Counted from the stretch's first letter, positions 35,231 to 45,253 are shown. The stretch: 64,000 bases of DNA from CAWEQW01 sp963811365 (GCA_963811365.1 CAWEQW010000003.1:155428-219427), one strand, 5' to 3'. Program-made: numbers and translations. Notes: a model not told the origin generated them from the sequence alone.

Positions 35231-38010
35231 GCTTGACCGCCCTCGGCGGGGACGACGTCGTGCAGCTGGGCGCGCGCTGTGATCTGCAGCACCGGGAAGA
35301 TCGCGTAGAGGTGGGTGCTGATCGTGCGCGGGGACAGGAACAGCCGCTCGCCGATCTCTCGGTTGGTCAGGCCGGACGCGGCCAGCCGCGCGATCCGCTG
35401 CTGCTGCGGAGTCAGCTGGCCGAAGAGGTCGGGGGCGCGCTCGGCGTGCCTGATGCCCGAGGCGCGCAGCTCATCCATGGTGCGTTCGAGTGCGGGCTCG
35501 GCACCGAGACGTTCGAACTCCTCTCGTGCCGCCTCGAGCATCGTGCGCGCCTCGACCACGCGCCGTCGACGACGGAGCCACTCGCCGAAGTCGAGCCGGG
35601 CCTGGGCGAGCTCGAACGGCACCTGCAGGTTCGCCGCGACCGCCCTCTGGAAGAAGTGCTCCGCGGAGTCGTCGGACTCCGCCAGCAGAGCGCAGGCCCG
35701 GTCGACCTGAAGCTGCAGGCGCGGCCTCAGCGTCCCGGACAGATGAGGCAGTGCTCTCTCGATGATCGTCCGGGCCTGGTCTGCTGAGCCTGACCGGACA
35801 CCGGAGGCAGCGAGGTCGGCCAGCGCGTACCACGACCGGTGGAAGTGGGTCGGACAGCCGTCCGATCGGAAGAGCAGCGAGAGCTCGTAGAAGGCCAGCG
35901 CATGGTCCCCCTCCGCTTGGGCTGTGTAGGCGGAGGCCAGCCGGATCCGGGCCGTGATCCCCTTCGTCACGTCCGGATCCATGCTGGACAGCACGGAGGT
36001 GATCCCGGCCCTCGCCGCTCGGACGTCGCCGCGCAGTGCAGCAACGGTGGCTTCTACGGTATACGCGTTGAGCAGGTGCATGGCCTGACGCCCCGCGATG
36101 GCGATCTGGGAGCTCTCGTCCGCAATCGTGAGTGCCTCGTCCCACCGTCCGCGCTCGACGCAGACCCAGCCCAGACCGGCGAGGGTCGCGGCGCTCACGT
36201 AGCCCGTCCGCCGTACCCGGTTGCGGTCCGCGGCATTGGTGAGCAGACGGATCGCCACGTCGGTCTCGTCCAGGACCATGGCGGCGGCGCCGAGCAACAT
36301 CGTCACGTCCGGGTCCGTGGTCTCGACCTGCAGCAAGTCATCCAGTCGTTTCACCAGTGGACCTCGCTCTCCGGCCGGCGCAACTGCGGACTCGACCCAG
36401 AGCCGGGCTGCCGACACCACCGGAATCGCTTCAGCAGGATGAGCTGCGAGCGAACGGTCGAGGTCACCAGCCAGATGAACCACCTCCTGGCGAGTCGACT
36501 CCGCTCCTGTGAACTGCGCCACGAGCGCCGTGGTCGTGAGGGCGGAGACAGCCAGCAAGGGGTCCTCGGTCAAGGAGATCTGGATGCTGTGGCGCAGCGC
36601 CTGCTGGGCGGCCTCGTGGTCGAGCGTCGTTGCCAGCGCGGCGGCTTCCAGCTGGGCGCTGACCCTCAGCAGCTCCGGATCCTGTGTCGAGTCGTTCACC
36701 CGGGCGGCGAGCTCCCGCACCCAGGCTGCGTCGCCGGCCTGCATGGCGGCCTCGGTGGCCCGTACCAGTCGATGCGCACGGGACTCGACGTCAGCGCTGA
36801 GCTCGGCAGCTCGTTCGAGCGCCCGGCCCGCCTCGATGTAGGCGCCGCGGCGGCTGCTCTGAAGAGCGCTGGACTCCAGCGAGACCGCCACGTCCTCGTC
36901 GGGCGAGACCGCGGTGGCTGCGAGATGCCAGACGCGCCGGTCGGGGTAGTCCACCAGCAGGTCTGCGACGATCTGGTGGGCAGCTCGCCGCTGACCGGGC
37001 GATGCGGCCCGGTAGACCGCGGCTCGCACCAGGGGATGGCGGAAGCGGACGACGTCCTCCACGGACACCAGGCCGGCCTCCTCCGCCGGGAGCCAGTCGG
37101 CCGCAGGTACGTCAGCGGTCGCCACCCGCAGCACCGCCCAGTCTCCGGCGTCGGCCACCGCAGCCAGCAGGAGCGCCCGGCGAGTGGCATCGGGCAGCGC
37201 GACCAGGCTCGCGCCGTAGACCTCGTAGAGGCGGTCGGTGAGCGGCAGCGGGGCCGCGGCCCATCGCAGCGCGGCGCTCGGCGAGCCGGACACAGCGCGG
37301 GCGAGCTCGACCAGGGCCAGCGGGTTCCCGGCCGCCTGCGAGATCACCACCTGCCTGTCGGGTCCACGGAGGGGAGCCGGCAAGGTGTCGAGAAGCCGGG
37401 CGCTGCTGCGGGGCGTGAGAGGCTCCAGGACGAGCCTCGGCATACCGGCCACCGGCCGCGGCGGAACGTCACCCCGCGCCCCGACCAGCAACACGATCGG
37501 CTCCTCGGTGGCCCGGCGGATGACGAACGCCAGGGCGTCCAGCGATGCGGAGTCGACCCAGTGAGCGTCATCGACGAGGAGGAGAAGCGGAGCATCTGTG
37601 GCGATCCCGGACAGAAGGGACAGGAGTGCTACGCCCACGCGCAGGGGCGTCGGCTCGTCCCCGGCCGACTCCAGGCCGAGCGCGGTTCGAAGCGCCGAAC
37701 GCTGCGCATCAGGTAGCTGGTCGTCGCGGTCGAGCACGCTGTGGACGAGCTGGTGGAGGCCCGCGAAGGCGAGCTCGGTCTCGCTACGGCCACCACGCGA
37801 GCGCAGGACCGTCCAGCCGGTGCTGCGGCTGCTCTCGGCCGCCTTGTCCAGCAGGGTGCTCTTGCCCAGGCCGGCATCGCCGACGATGACGAGGCCGTCT
37901 CCGGTCTGGCGTCGTGGGTCCAACAGCTCCTGGAGACGCGCCAGCTCAGCCTCACGTCCGACCAAGGGCAGGGCCTGCCCCACACGTTCGCTGCTCACGG
38001 CGCCCAGCAC
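35227..38010 (-). CDS. Large ATP-binding LuxR-family regulator (LAL/MalT type)
   Basis: 927 aa. An N-terminal STAND/AAA ATPase with Walker A GDAGLGKST and Walker B LLLLVDDAHWVDS is followed by about 550 residues of TPR-like helices. A C-terminal LuxR helix-turn-helix (LTPQQQRIARLAASGLTNRE) completes it. GTG starts at 38010 and 37998 are both possible. Such proteins activate transcription when an effector and ATP drive oligomerisation. The gene lacks the shared promoter element found before the smaller LuxR gene. It is a leading candidate for reading the island promoters; that is inference. Confidence 0.9.
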   Translation of the reverse strand: MLGAVSSERVGQALPLVGREAELARLQELLDPRRQTGDGLVIVGDAGLGKSTLLDKAAESSRSTGWTVLRSRGGRSETELAFAGLHQLVHSVLDRDDQLPDAQRSALRTALGLESAGDEPTPLRVGVALLSLLSGIATDAPLLLLVDDAHWVDSASLDALAFVIRRATEEPIVLLVGARGDVPPRPVAGMPRLVLEPLTPRSSARLLDTLPAPLRGPDRQVVISQAAGNPLALVELARAVSGSPSAALRWAAAPLPLTDRLYEVYGASLVALPDATRRALLLAAVADAGDWAVLRVATADVPAADWLPAEEAGLVSVEDVVRFRHPLVRAAVYRAASPGQRRAAHQIVADLLVDYPDRRVWHLAATAVSPDEDVAVSLESSALQSSRRGAYIEAGRALERAAELSADVESRAHRLVRATEAAMQAGDAAWVRELAARVNDSTQDPELLRVSAQLEAAALATTLDHEAAQQALRHSIQISLTEDPLLAVSALTTTALVAQFTGAESTRQEVVHLAGDLDRSLAAHPAEAIPVVSAARLWVESAVAPAGERGPLVKRLDDLLQVETTDPDVTMLLGAAAMVLDETDVAIRLLTNAADRNRVRRTGYVSAATLAGLGWVCVERGRWDEALTIADESSQIAIAGRQAMHLLNAYTVEATVAALRGDVRAARAGITSVLSSMDPDVTKGITARIRLASAYTAQAEGDHALAFYELSLLFRSDGCPTHFHRSWYALADLAASGVRSGSADQARTIIERALPHLSGTLRPRLQLQVDRACALLAESDDSAEHFFQRAVAANLQVPFELAQARLDFGEWLRRRRRVVEARTMLEAAREEFERLGAEPALERTMDELRASGIRHAERAPDLFGQLTPQQQRIARLAASGLTNREIGERLFLSPRTISTHLYAIFPVLQITARAQLHDVVPAEGGQA

Positions 38011-38115
38011 CTACTCGTAGATCGAGGTTTCCACGACCCGACCCAGGCTGGACGACCTAGGCGGGACCCACTCGTTTCATCCTCGCAGACCAGATGTGCA
38101 CCACGCCTCACCCGT

Positions 38116-39183
38116 TCAGCGGGCGACCATCTCCCTGGTGGCGTGGTCGTGCCCGAGGTCGGCCAGCACGTCACGGAGCTGCGACCGCGCGACGATGCCG
38201 AGCTTGGGGAATGCCCGGTAGAGATGCGAGCCGATCGTGCGGTGGGAGAGGTAGAGCCGTTGCCCGATCTCGCGGTTCGTCATCCCCGCGGCGGCCATCT
38301 GCACGATCTGCAGCTCCTGGGCGGTCAAGGCCCCAGCCTCGCCGACGTCACGTCGTAAGCGGCGCTCGCCGGTAGCCCGCAGTTCGCTCCTGGCCCGATC
38401 GGCCCAGGCGCGTGCCTCCAACCTCTCGAAGACGACGAGGGCTTCGTGCAGTGGCTGACGGGACTCCGTGATCCGACGGTCGCGACGGAGCCACATCCCT
38501 CGGGCGAGGTGGATCCTGGCCCGGTCGAAGGCCCGGTGACCGGGACATCCAGCCAGCGCTCTGTCGAACGCCTCGTCCCCGGCCTCGCTGTGCTCGGTCA
38601 CGGCGTGCGCGAACGCCGTCACACCGTTCAGCTCCGGCACCGGTGCCGACGCCCGGGCTGGTGTTGGCGCCGACTCGGCTGAGGTCTGTCGCTCGACGGC
38701 TGCCAGGACGGCGCCGGCAGCGAGCTCACTCCCGCAGCGCAACCCGGTCTCGGCCAGAAAGCCGACTGCGAGCAGCCGGATCCACGCCGAGGAGGCAGCG
38801 GGGAAGTCGATGAGCTGGCGGAGCTGGACCCACGCCTCGTCGTACCGGTCGGCGGTGAGCGCCTCGATCCCTCGGCCCAGCCGGACGACGTCCACGAGCT
38901 CGGTCCAGCTATGTCGCACGGCCGAGGCCTCACTGTGTCCGAGCAGCGAGCGGGCCGCTGCCGCGTCACCCCGGACGGCAGCCACGATCCCCGCAGCGGC
39001 CTCGCCTCGAGCGAGGCTCTCGGCCTGGGTCCAGGGATCGGACAGTGCGAGACACCCGTCGGCCGCCTCGGAGGCCCGCGGCCAGTCGCCGAGAGCGATG
39101 GCGGACAGCGCTGCTCGCCCGAGCTCCTCGGCTCGACCGGCTCGGTGGGCATCGAGTACGACGACAGGTGGGTGTGCGTTCAT
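38116..39183 (-). CDS. LuxR-family regulator lacking the ATPase domain
   Basis: 355 aa, equivalent to the C-terminal third of a LAL regulator: TPR-like helices (for example AERAARSLLG-type repeats) and a LuxR helix-turn-helix (LTAQELQIVQMAAAGMTNRE, SHRTIGSHLYRAFPKLGI). No Walker motifs occur. The N-terminus is a clean start with an AGGAGG ribosome site, so this is a natural short form and not a truncation. It carries island promoter copy g and is probably autoregulated. It could compete or pair with the 927-aa protein. Confidence 0.85.
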   Translation of the reverse strand: MNAHPPVVVLDAHRAGRAEELGRAALSAIALGDWPRASEAADGCLALSDPWTQAESLARGEAAAGIVAAVRGDAAAARSLLGHSEASAVRHSWTELVDVVRLGRGIEALTADRYDEAWVQLRQLIDFPAASSAWIRLLAVGFLAETGLRCGSELAAGAVLAAVERQTSAESAPTPARASAPVPELNGVTAFAHAVTEHSEAGDEAFDRALAGCPGHRAFDRARIHLARGMWLRRDRRITESRQPLHEALVVFERLEARAWADRARSELRATGERRLRRDVGEAGALTAQELQIVQMAAAGMTNREIGQRLYLSHRTIGSHLYRAFPKLGIVARSQLRDVLADLGHDHATREMVAR

Positions 39184-39208
39184 GGGGGACCTCCTGGTAG
39201 CGGCTCTG

Positions 39209-39256
39209 CCACGGTAGGAAGAGAGGTGGGCGCCCCGCGTACGTCATCTGACGTAG
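39209..39256 (-). promoter_or_regulatory. Island promoter element, copy g
   Basis: Gene strand CTACGTCAGATGACGTACGC (39237-39256), a perfect TACGTCA/TGACGTA palindrome; 18 bp on is CCTACCGTGG (39209-39218). It precedes the short LuxR gene. Confidence 0.7.
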
Positions 39257-39273
39257 ATCTCCGGTTGGTCGGC

Positions 39274-39552
39274 TCACTCCTCGGTGAGCAGCCGACGATG
39301 CAGCTCGACGGTCAGCGCATGGATCTGCCGGGTCAGCTCGGTGTTCGTCTTCAGCTCGAGCTCGGACTCGACGAAGTCGTGGTCTGCCTTGGCCTGCTGG
39401 AAGGCAGCCTGACGGTTCTGCCCGATCAGGACGAAGGTCGAAAGGAAGATCGCCTCGAGGGAGACGATCAGGGTGAGCGTCGGCCAAGGGCTTCTCTCGA
39501 AGATGAGCATCCACGCCGCGAAGGCCACGGCGTGGAGGTAGACGAACGTCAT
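39274..39552 (-). pseudogene. DUF1003 membrane protein, 5' end frame-disrupted
   Basis: The readable part, 92 aa, holds two membrane helices (FVYLHAVAFAAWMLIF and LTLIVSLEAIFLSTFVLIG), the NRQAAFQQAKADHDF segment and a C-terminal coiled coil, all typical of DUF1003. Sequence just upstream continues the homology (ITTFAGSM in frame, then AALVAQRAESVQLRSLTD in another frame up to about 39640). The true gene therefore started further upstream and is broken near 39565. The region abuts the end of the ornithine carbamoyltransferase remnant. Confidence 0.7.
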
Positions 39553-39691
39553 GGATCCGGCGAAGGTCGTGATCAGTCAGCGATCTGAGCTGGACGCTTT
39601 CGGCCCGCTGTGCGACCAGCGCTGCCGTGACCGGGTGACGCGGCGACGGTTCCTGGCGCGTTGTCAGGCCGACAGGGCGCAGGTCGCCGGG

Positions 39692-40718
39692 TCAGCCGGT
39701 GGCCCGAGACCACAGCGCCTTGATGGTGTGCATGCGGTTCTCGGCCTGTGGTGAACACGATCGAGGCGGGGGAGCTGAAGACGTCGTCGGTCACCTCGGC
39801 GCCCGGAGGCCGAACCGCTCGTGCACGCTGGCCGAGCTCGGTGCGGTCGTCGTGAACGGCCGGCAGGCAGTGCATGAACCGCGTGTCGTCGGCGGCCGGT
39901 GGCGGTCATCAGCTCGGCCGTCACGCGGTACGGCGTGAGCAGCGGCACGCGGTCGGTCCCACTCCGTCGTCGGCCTCGCCCATGCTCACCCAGACGTCGG
40001 TGTAGACGAAGTCGGCGCCCGCGACGGCGCCGGCCGACGTCGTCGGTGACGGTGAGCCGCGCGCCCGAGACTGGCGCGCGAGCTCGGTCGCCAGAGTCCT
40101 GCACGTCGGCGGGCGGCTGCAGCTGCCGCCGGGGCGGCGATGCGGATGTCCATGCCCAGCAGGGCGCCGGTGACCAGCAGCGAGCGGGCGATGTTGCCGC
40201 GACCGTCGCCGAGGAAGCAGCAGCTGATGCGTCGACGCGGTCCGTCGTGATGATCGGCTCATGGTGAGCACGTCGGCGAGCATCTGGGTGGGGTGCCACT
40301 GGTCGGTCAGGCCGTTCCACACCGGCACGCCGGCGTGCGCGGCGAACTCCGTCGACGATCGCCTGGCCGAAGCCGCGGAACTCGATCCCGTCGTAGAGCC
40401 GGCCGAGCACCTGGGCGGTGTCGGCGATGCTCTCCTCGCGGCCGAGGTGGGACTGCCGTCGGGTCCGAGGTAGGTGACGTGCGCGCCCTGGTCGTAGGCG
40501 GCGACCTCGAACGCGCAGCGGGTGCGGGTGGAGTTCTTCTGGAAGATCAGCGCGATGTTCTTGCCCGCGAGGCGGGGCTCTTCGCGGCCCTCCCGTTTGG
40601 CCGGCCGCAGCTCGCGGCGCAGGTCCACGAGGTCGAGGAACTGGTCTCGGCTCGAGGTCGGCCTCGGTGAGCAGCGAGCCGACGCGGGTCGTCGTCGGTC
40701 ATGCGCGGTCGCGGTCAT
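39692..40718 (-). pseudogene. Ornithine carbamoyltransferase (ArcB/ArgF), many frameshifts
   Basis: Blocks in three frames reconstruct the enzyme: DQFLDLVDL, KNIALIFQKNSTRTRCAFEV (carbamoyl-phosphate loop), LGRLYDGIEFRGFGQAIV, HAGVPVWNGLTDQWHPTQML, DFVYTDVWVSMGEADD, RTELGQR and SPASIVF. Frame changes occur roughly every 60-150 bp. Homology at the end includes HTIKA before the stop at 39692-39694. The likely start is at 40718 or 40702. In the arginine deiminase pathway this enzyme makes carbamoyl phosphate from citrulline. Confidence 0.85.
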
Positions 40719-40739
40719 GGTCGCACCGTCAGCTGACAG

Positions 40740-42028
40740 CGGGTCCCGGCGTACCGGGCAGCTCATGCAGCGGGCGCCGCCGCGGCCTCGGCCGAGCTCG
40801 CTGCCGGGCAGCGGTGACGACCTCGATGCCGTGGTCGGCGCAGCATGGTGTTGGTGTGACGTTGCGGTCGTAGCCGAGGACGACGCCGGGCGCGACGGCG
40901 AGGTAGTTGTCGGCGTCGTTCCACTGCTCGCGGGCGGCCGCCCGGGCGTCCTCGTCGGCCTGCAGGACGCGGACGTCGTCGCGTCCGAGTACTTCGGCCA
41001 GGGTGGCCGTGGAGGCCGATCCGCTGCTGCGATCTCGAGGCCGTGCCGCCTCCGTCGCCGGTGGTGAGGAGCCACAGGCGCGCGTGGTCGAGGTCGAAGT
41101 AGGGGTAGGCGACGAAGGTGTCGACGTCGAGCATGGTGATCAGGGTGTCCAGGTGCATCGCCGACCGGGCCTTGGGCATCTCGACCGCGAGGACCGCGGT
41201 CGACTCCGCGCGTGACGAGACAGAGCTCCGAGCCAGCATCTCGACTCCCATCGGCGTGCTCCGCTCGCCCATGCCGATCATCACCGCGCCCGGTGCCGAG
41301 CACGTGGATGTCGCCGCCCTCCCAGGTCGCCGGCGTGTGGTCGATGTCGTCCGCCGCCGTAGTAGGTCGCGAAGTCGGCGTCGGCGAACAGCGGGTGGTG
41401 CTCGAAGACGGTGCGGGTGTTGAGCGACTCGCGGCGGCGGGCCGGCTTGGCCATCGGGTTGACGCTGACGCCGTGGCCGATCCAGGCGGCGTTGTCGCGC
41501 TGGAACAGCGTGTTGGGCAGCGGGGGGAGCAGGAAGTCGTCGATGCCCAGGGTCTGCCCAGGCCAGGCTCCGTGTCCGCCAGGGGACTCAGGTCGGACTT
41601 CAGCATGCCGCCGATGAGCAGCTCGGCCAGGCCGGCGGGGTCGGTGTCGGCGAACAGGCAGCGCAGGTCACGCGCCGAGCGCGGGGCCGAACCGCTCGTC
41701 GGTGCACGATCGTGCTCGATCGCGAAGGCGCGGCCCGCTCGGTCGCCGCGAGCGCCTCGGCCAGCAGGTCGTGCGAACAGGTGCACGCGGGCGCCGTGCT
41801 CGGCGCAGGCTCGCGCGAACGCGTCGTGCTCGTCGCGGGCCTGCTCGGGCCACATCACGTCGTCGAAGAGCAGGTCGGCGGCGTTGGCCGGGGTGAGCCG
41901 GTCCAGCTCGCTGCCGGGCCGGTGCACGATCACCTCGCGCAGCACGCCCACCTCGGAGTGGATCCCGACCTCAGCCGGTGCTGTGGTCGGTGCCGTGGGC
42001 GGCGGTCGGCGGTCGTGGTGCTGTTCAT
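40740..42028 (-). pseudogene. Arginine deiminase (ArcA), many frameshifts
   Basis: N-terminal GIHSEVGVLREVIVHRPGSEL, then LLFDDVMWPEQARDEHDAFA, LLIGGMLKSDLSPLADTEPG, ATWEGGDIHVLG, SAMHLDTLITMLDVDTFVAY and the C-terminal cysteine block RCMSCPVRRDPL are recognisable, separated by frame changes. The ATG at 42028 overlaps the stop of the upstream permease (ATGA). The enzyme would convert arginine to citrulline and ammonia. A long readable frame runs from here into the transferase, but it is a chance mix of correct and incorrect frames. Confidence 0.85.
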
Positions 42029-43445
42029 CGCGCGCCCCCCTCGAGGCAACGGCGCGAGGTCTCGCCGTACTCGCCCCTGCGGCCTTGTCCACACGTAGAC
42101 GGGCACGCCGAGCAGCACGCAGATGACGCCGTAGTAGACGGCCTGCTCGTCCGCTGCCCTCCAGCGTCCAGAACGAGAACACCAGGGCGAGCAGCGCCAC
42201 GGTCAGGTCCCGCACCAGGTGAACCGGATGAGCCGCGTGCGCCGGCGTGGCCAGCCAGTAGAGCTGGGCCGCGGCGGAGAAGAGGTAGGGGATCACCGAG
42301 GTGAGCACCGACAGCAGCACGATGGTGGTGAACACCTGGTCGAACGAGGTGTAGCTGACCACGCGTCAGGGCAGAGGCGAGCACCGTCGACGGCGATGAT
42401 CCCGAACGCCGGCACCCCGCGCTCGGCTCTCGTGCAGCGAACGACGCGTGGGGAAGAGTCCGTCGCGAGCGGCCGCCTGCGGCATCTCGGCCACGATCAA
42501 GGTCCAGCCGATCAGCGCGCCGAACCCCGAGATGATCGGCCGCCGACGCCGACGTGTTCCCGGCCCACGGGCCGCCGAAGATGGCATTGGCCGAGTCGGT
42601 GAAGGGGGCCGTCGAGCCGAGCAGGTCCGAGTGCGGGACCGTGCCGAAAACGGCCAGCGGTCCCCAGGATGTAGACCACCGCGCACGCGAGGGTGCCGAG
42701 CACGGTGGCCCGGCCGACGTTGCGTTCCGGGTCGCGCACCCGTCCGGCGGCCACGGACGCGGTCTCGATGCCGAGGTAGCTGAACAGTGCGATCGCGCCG
42801 CGCCGCTGAGATGGCGCGCAGCGACGAGCCCCCGTGGCATTGAAGCGTGCCGAAGTTGGCCCTGCTCATGAAGAACAGCCCGACGGTCGCGATGAACAGC
42901 AAGGGGGATGAACTTGAGGACGGTCGTCACGATCTGGAACCAGGCGATGCTCCGCAGGCCGGCCAGGTTGACGGGGCCGGGAGCCACAGGCCAACCAGGG
43001 CGATCATGACGGACCGGCGATGCTGTGGCCGGTGTTCCAGAAGACCTCGACGTAGCCGACCCAGGCGACCACGATCGCCGCGTTGCCGGCCCAGGCGGTG
43101 ATCCAGTAGCTCCAGGCAGTCAGGAAGCCGGCGAAGTCACCGAACGCGTCGCGTGCGTACACGTACGGGCCGCCCGAACCGGGCAGTCTCGAGGTGAGAG
43201 GCCGGAAGGTCAGCGCCAGAGCGATCGCGCCGATGGTCACCAGGCCGAACGCGACCAGCGAGATCGGGCCGTAACGGCGCCAACGCCGACGGCAGCGCGA
43301 AGACGCCGGTGCCGATCACCGAGCCGACGACGAGTGCTGATGCCGAGGGCAGCCCGAAGCGCGCCGTCGACTCGCTAGATGGATCCGATGTCCCGAGCAG
43401 CACCGACGTCGGCGGATGGTCGGTCCTGGGCCCCTGAAGTGTCAT
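42025..43445 (-). pseudogene. APC-family amino-acid permease, many frameshifts
   Basis: Begins MTLQGPRTDHPPTSVLLGT; LVVGSVIGTGVFALPSALAP is the first helix with the APC GxGIF-type motif. Further blocks are SRLPGSGGPYVYARDAFGDF, SYWITAWAGNAAIVVAWVGY, IAWFQIVTTVLKFIPL, AAGRVRDPERNVGRATVLGT and the last helices to 42025. At least six frame changes are needed. Leading an arginine deiminase operon, it probably was the arginine/ornithine antiporter. Confidence 0.83.
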
Positions 43446-43471
43446 CGTGTCTCCTCGGTGGTCGGTGAGGA

Positions 43472-43519
43472 GACCGTAAGAAGCGTCGAGCCGCATCTGC
43501 TTCAGTCAGCTGACTGGCC
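43472..43519 (-). promoter_or_regulatory. Island promoter element, copy h
   Basis: Gene strand CCAGTCAGCTGACTGAAGC, perfect CAGTCAGCTGACTG palindrome (within 43499-43519); 18 bp on is CTTACGGTC (43472-43480). It drives the permease-deiminase-transferase operon. Confidence 0.75.
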
Positions 43520-43846
43520 ACGTGGAACTGCGCCACATGCCGACCTCGACTCACGTCTGCCAGACGCGGCAGCGCCGAACCGCGAGGGGAATCCCTGCCA
43601 GGTCGCCGTCCCAGGACTGCTGGCTGCCGGTCGGCATCTGAGCGAGGCTGGATTCGGCTCGGCATCTCAGAAGAGACCCCGAAAGCCGAAGTTCCGATGC
43701 CGCACATATTCCCGAAGTATTCGGTCAAACGACCGCTCAAGAGGTCTGACCACCGCAACGGCGGCTGACTCGGGAGACGGTGTTTGTGCAGGTCAGCGCA
43801 ATGGATCGCAAAGATCGGCAGAGGGCAGACTCGCGTCTGGCGAGGA
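43520..43846. other. Non-coding island right end with TATTCCC motif copy 2
   Basis: No gene is supported. The motif acatattcccgaagtattcg lies at 43704-43723, matching 24851-24870 in 19 of 20 positions and sitting about 125 bp inside attR. An integrase gene would often be found next to an att site; none is visible here. Confidence 0.6.
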
Positions 43847-43881
43847 CAAGGGGTCGCAGGTTCAAATCCTGTCAGCCCGAC
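43847..43881 (+). repeat. attR: copy of the tRNA-Pro 3' end
   Basis: Identical over 35 bp to 23212-23246. The sequence to its left does not resemble a tRNA 5' half, so this is an attachment copy and not a second tRNA. The IS481-type element begins directly after it. Confidence 0.85.
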
Positions 43882-43883
43882 CA

Positions 43884-45253
43884 GTGTGATGTCTCAAGAC
43901 ATCGTGGAGGGCCGAACCCAATAGACGTGGGTTCGGCCCTCCTTGGTTTCAGCGCCTCGGGCCGGGTGGTCGGCCGGTGCCTTGGTAGCGCTTGGATGGG
44001 TCGAGGACGAGCTCGCGCAGGAGCTCGCCGGTGGCGGCGTCGATGATGCGGATGTCGAGGTCCTGGGCCAGGACGAGGACGCGGGTTCCGGTGTGGGTTC
44101 GGCCGATGCCGATGCTGTAGAGCTGGCCGTGGTAGCGCAGCGTGACCTTGCCGGCTTTGTCGATGCGGTCGTGGCGGACCCGGTCGTGGGTGTCGTTCTC
44201 GCGCGCGCCGGGCTGTGGGCCCGCCTTAGGGCGGCTGGTGTAGACGGTGGCCGGGGTCGCCCGGTGCGGCAGGGACCGGTGGGGCCGGTGCTCGTTGTAC
44301 TCCTCGGCGAACGCGTCGAGGAGGGCTTGGAGGTCGTCGATCATGGACGGCTGTTCGGGCTGGGCGCGCAGCCACTTCTTCAGTCGTCTGCTGGAACCGC
44401 TCGACCTTGCCCTGGGTGTGGGGTGGCCCGGTCGCCCGTTCTTCTGGACCACGTTGAGACGTCGAAGTTCGGTCTCCAGGTGGTTGCGGCCACCCTTGCC
44501 GCCGGAGAGGCGGGTGGTGAACACCATCCCGTTATCAGTGAGCGTGGAGGCCGGAATCCCGTGTTCTGCAACGGCTTGGCGGAAGGTGGCCAGCACGATG
44601 GGGCCGGTGACCCGGACGTGGGCCGTCACGGAGAGGGCGTAGCGGGAGCAGTCGTCGAGCCAGGTCAGGATCTCGGTGTCGGCGCTTGGGCGGCCGTCGA
44701 GGCGGGTGAGCCGGTAGTGGGTGAAGTCGCTCTGCCAGGTCTCGTTGGGCATCTCGGCGGCGAAGCGGATGTAGGACGACTTCGGCTTCTTCTTCGGCTC
44801 CGGGACAACCAGGCCGTGACGGGTCAGGTAGCGCGAGATCGTCGCCCTGGACACCGCGACCGAGTGGTGGTGCTCGAGGTGCCACTTGATGGTGTCGGGT
44901 CCGGCGTCCAAGCCGGTGGCGGTCAGCTTCTCGCGGAGCTCGAGGATCAGCTCGACGACCTCGGCGGGTGTGGTCCGCGGAACCGTCTTCGGGCGACGGG
45001 AGCGGGGTTCGAAGGCAGCCTCGCCCTCGGCCTTGTAGCGGGCGACGAGCTCGAACAGCCAGGACTGGGAGACGCCGTACTGGGCGGCGACGTGGGCAAC
45101 CGATCGGCTCTCGACCACCACGGCGGTGATCAGCAATCTGGTGAGTGACATGCCCGCACGCTGGTGGGGCTCAGCTGGCTACTCCGGGATGACTCGCGAC
45201 ATCAGTCCGGGATGTCTTGAGACATGGCTCCGGGATGTCCTGAACCAGAACAC
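43884..45253 (-). mobile_element. IS481-family insertion sequence
   Basis: About 1370 bp. Left end gtgtgatgtctcaagacatc and the complement of the right end, gtgttctggttcaggacatc, form an imperfect terminal repeat. The 13 bp tgtcagcccgacc occurs on both sides (43870-43882 and 45254-45266), fitting an IS481 target duplication within the att core. The single gene fills the element on the minus strand. Confidence 0.8.
43949..45151 (-). pseudogene. IS481-family transposase with catalytic-site frame disruption
   Basis: 400 aa. Helix-turn-helix at residues 20-40, then the DDE domain with Asp in ETWQSDFTHYRL and Asp in STLTDNGMVF. The expected third residue lies in a GKVERF-type motif, but between about 44388 and 44436 the frame is shifted and restored, giving PRARSSGSSRR instead; the motif is present in the other frame. 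Two compensating indels thus remove the catalytic glutamate while leaving the frame open. It is probably inactive unless these are sequence errors. The C-terminal region resembles normal family members. Confidence 0.82.

Noticed and set aside
39921..42362. Apparent 813-aa fusion of permease, arginine deiminase and ornithine carbamoyltransferase
   Set aside because: Only parts of this frame match each enzyme; missing blocks are found in the other two frames. It is a chance open frame across three frame-disrupted genes.
43847..43881. Second tRNA-Pro gene at the right end of the island
   Set aside because: Only the 3' half is present; the sequence upstream has no D arm or acceptor strand.
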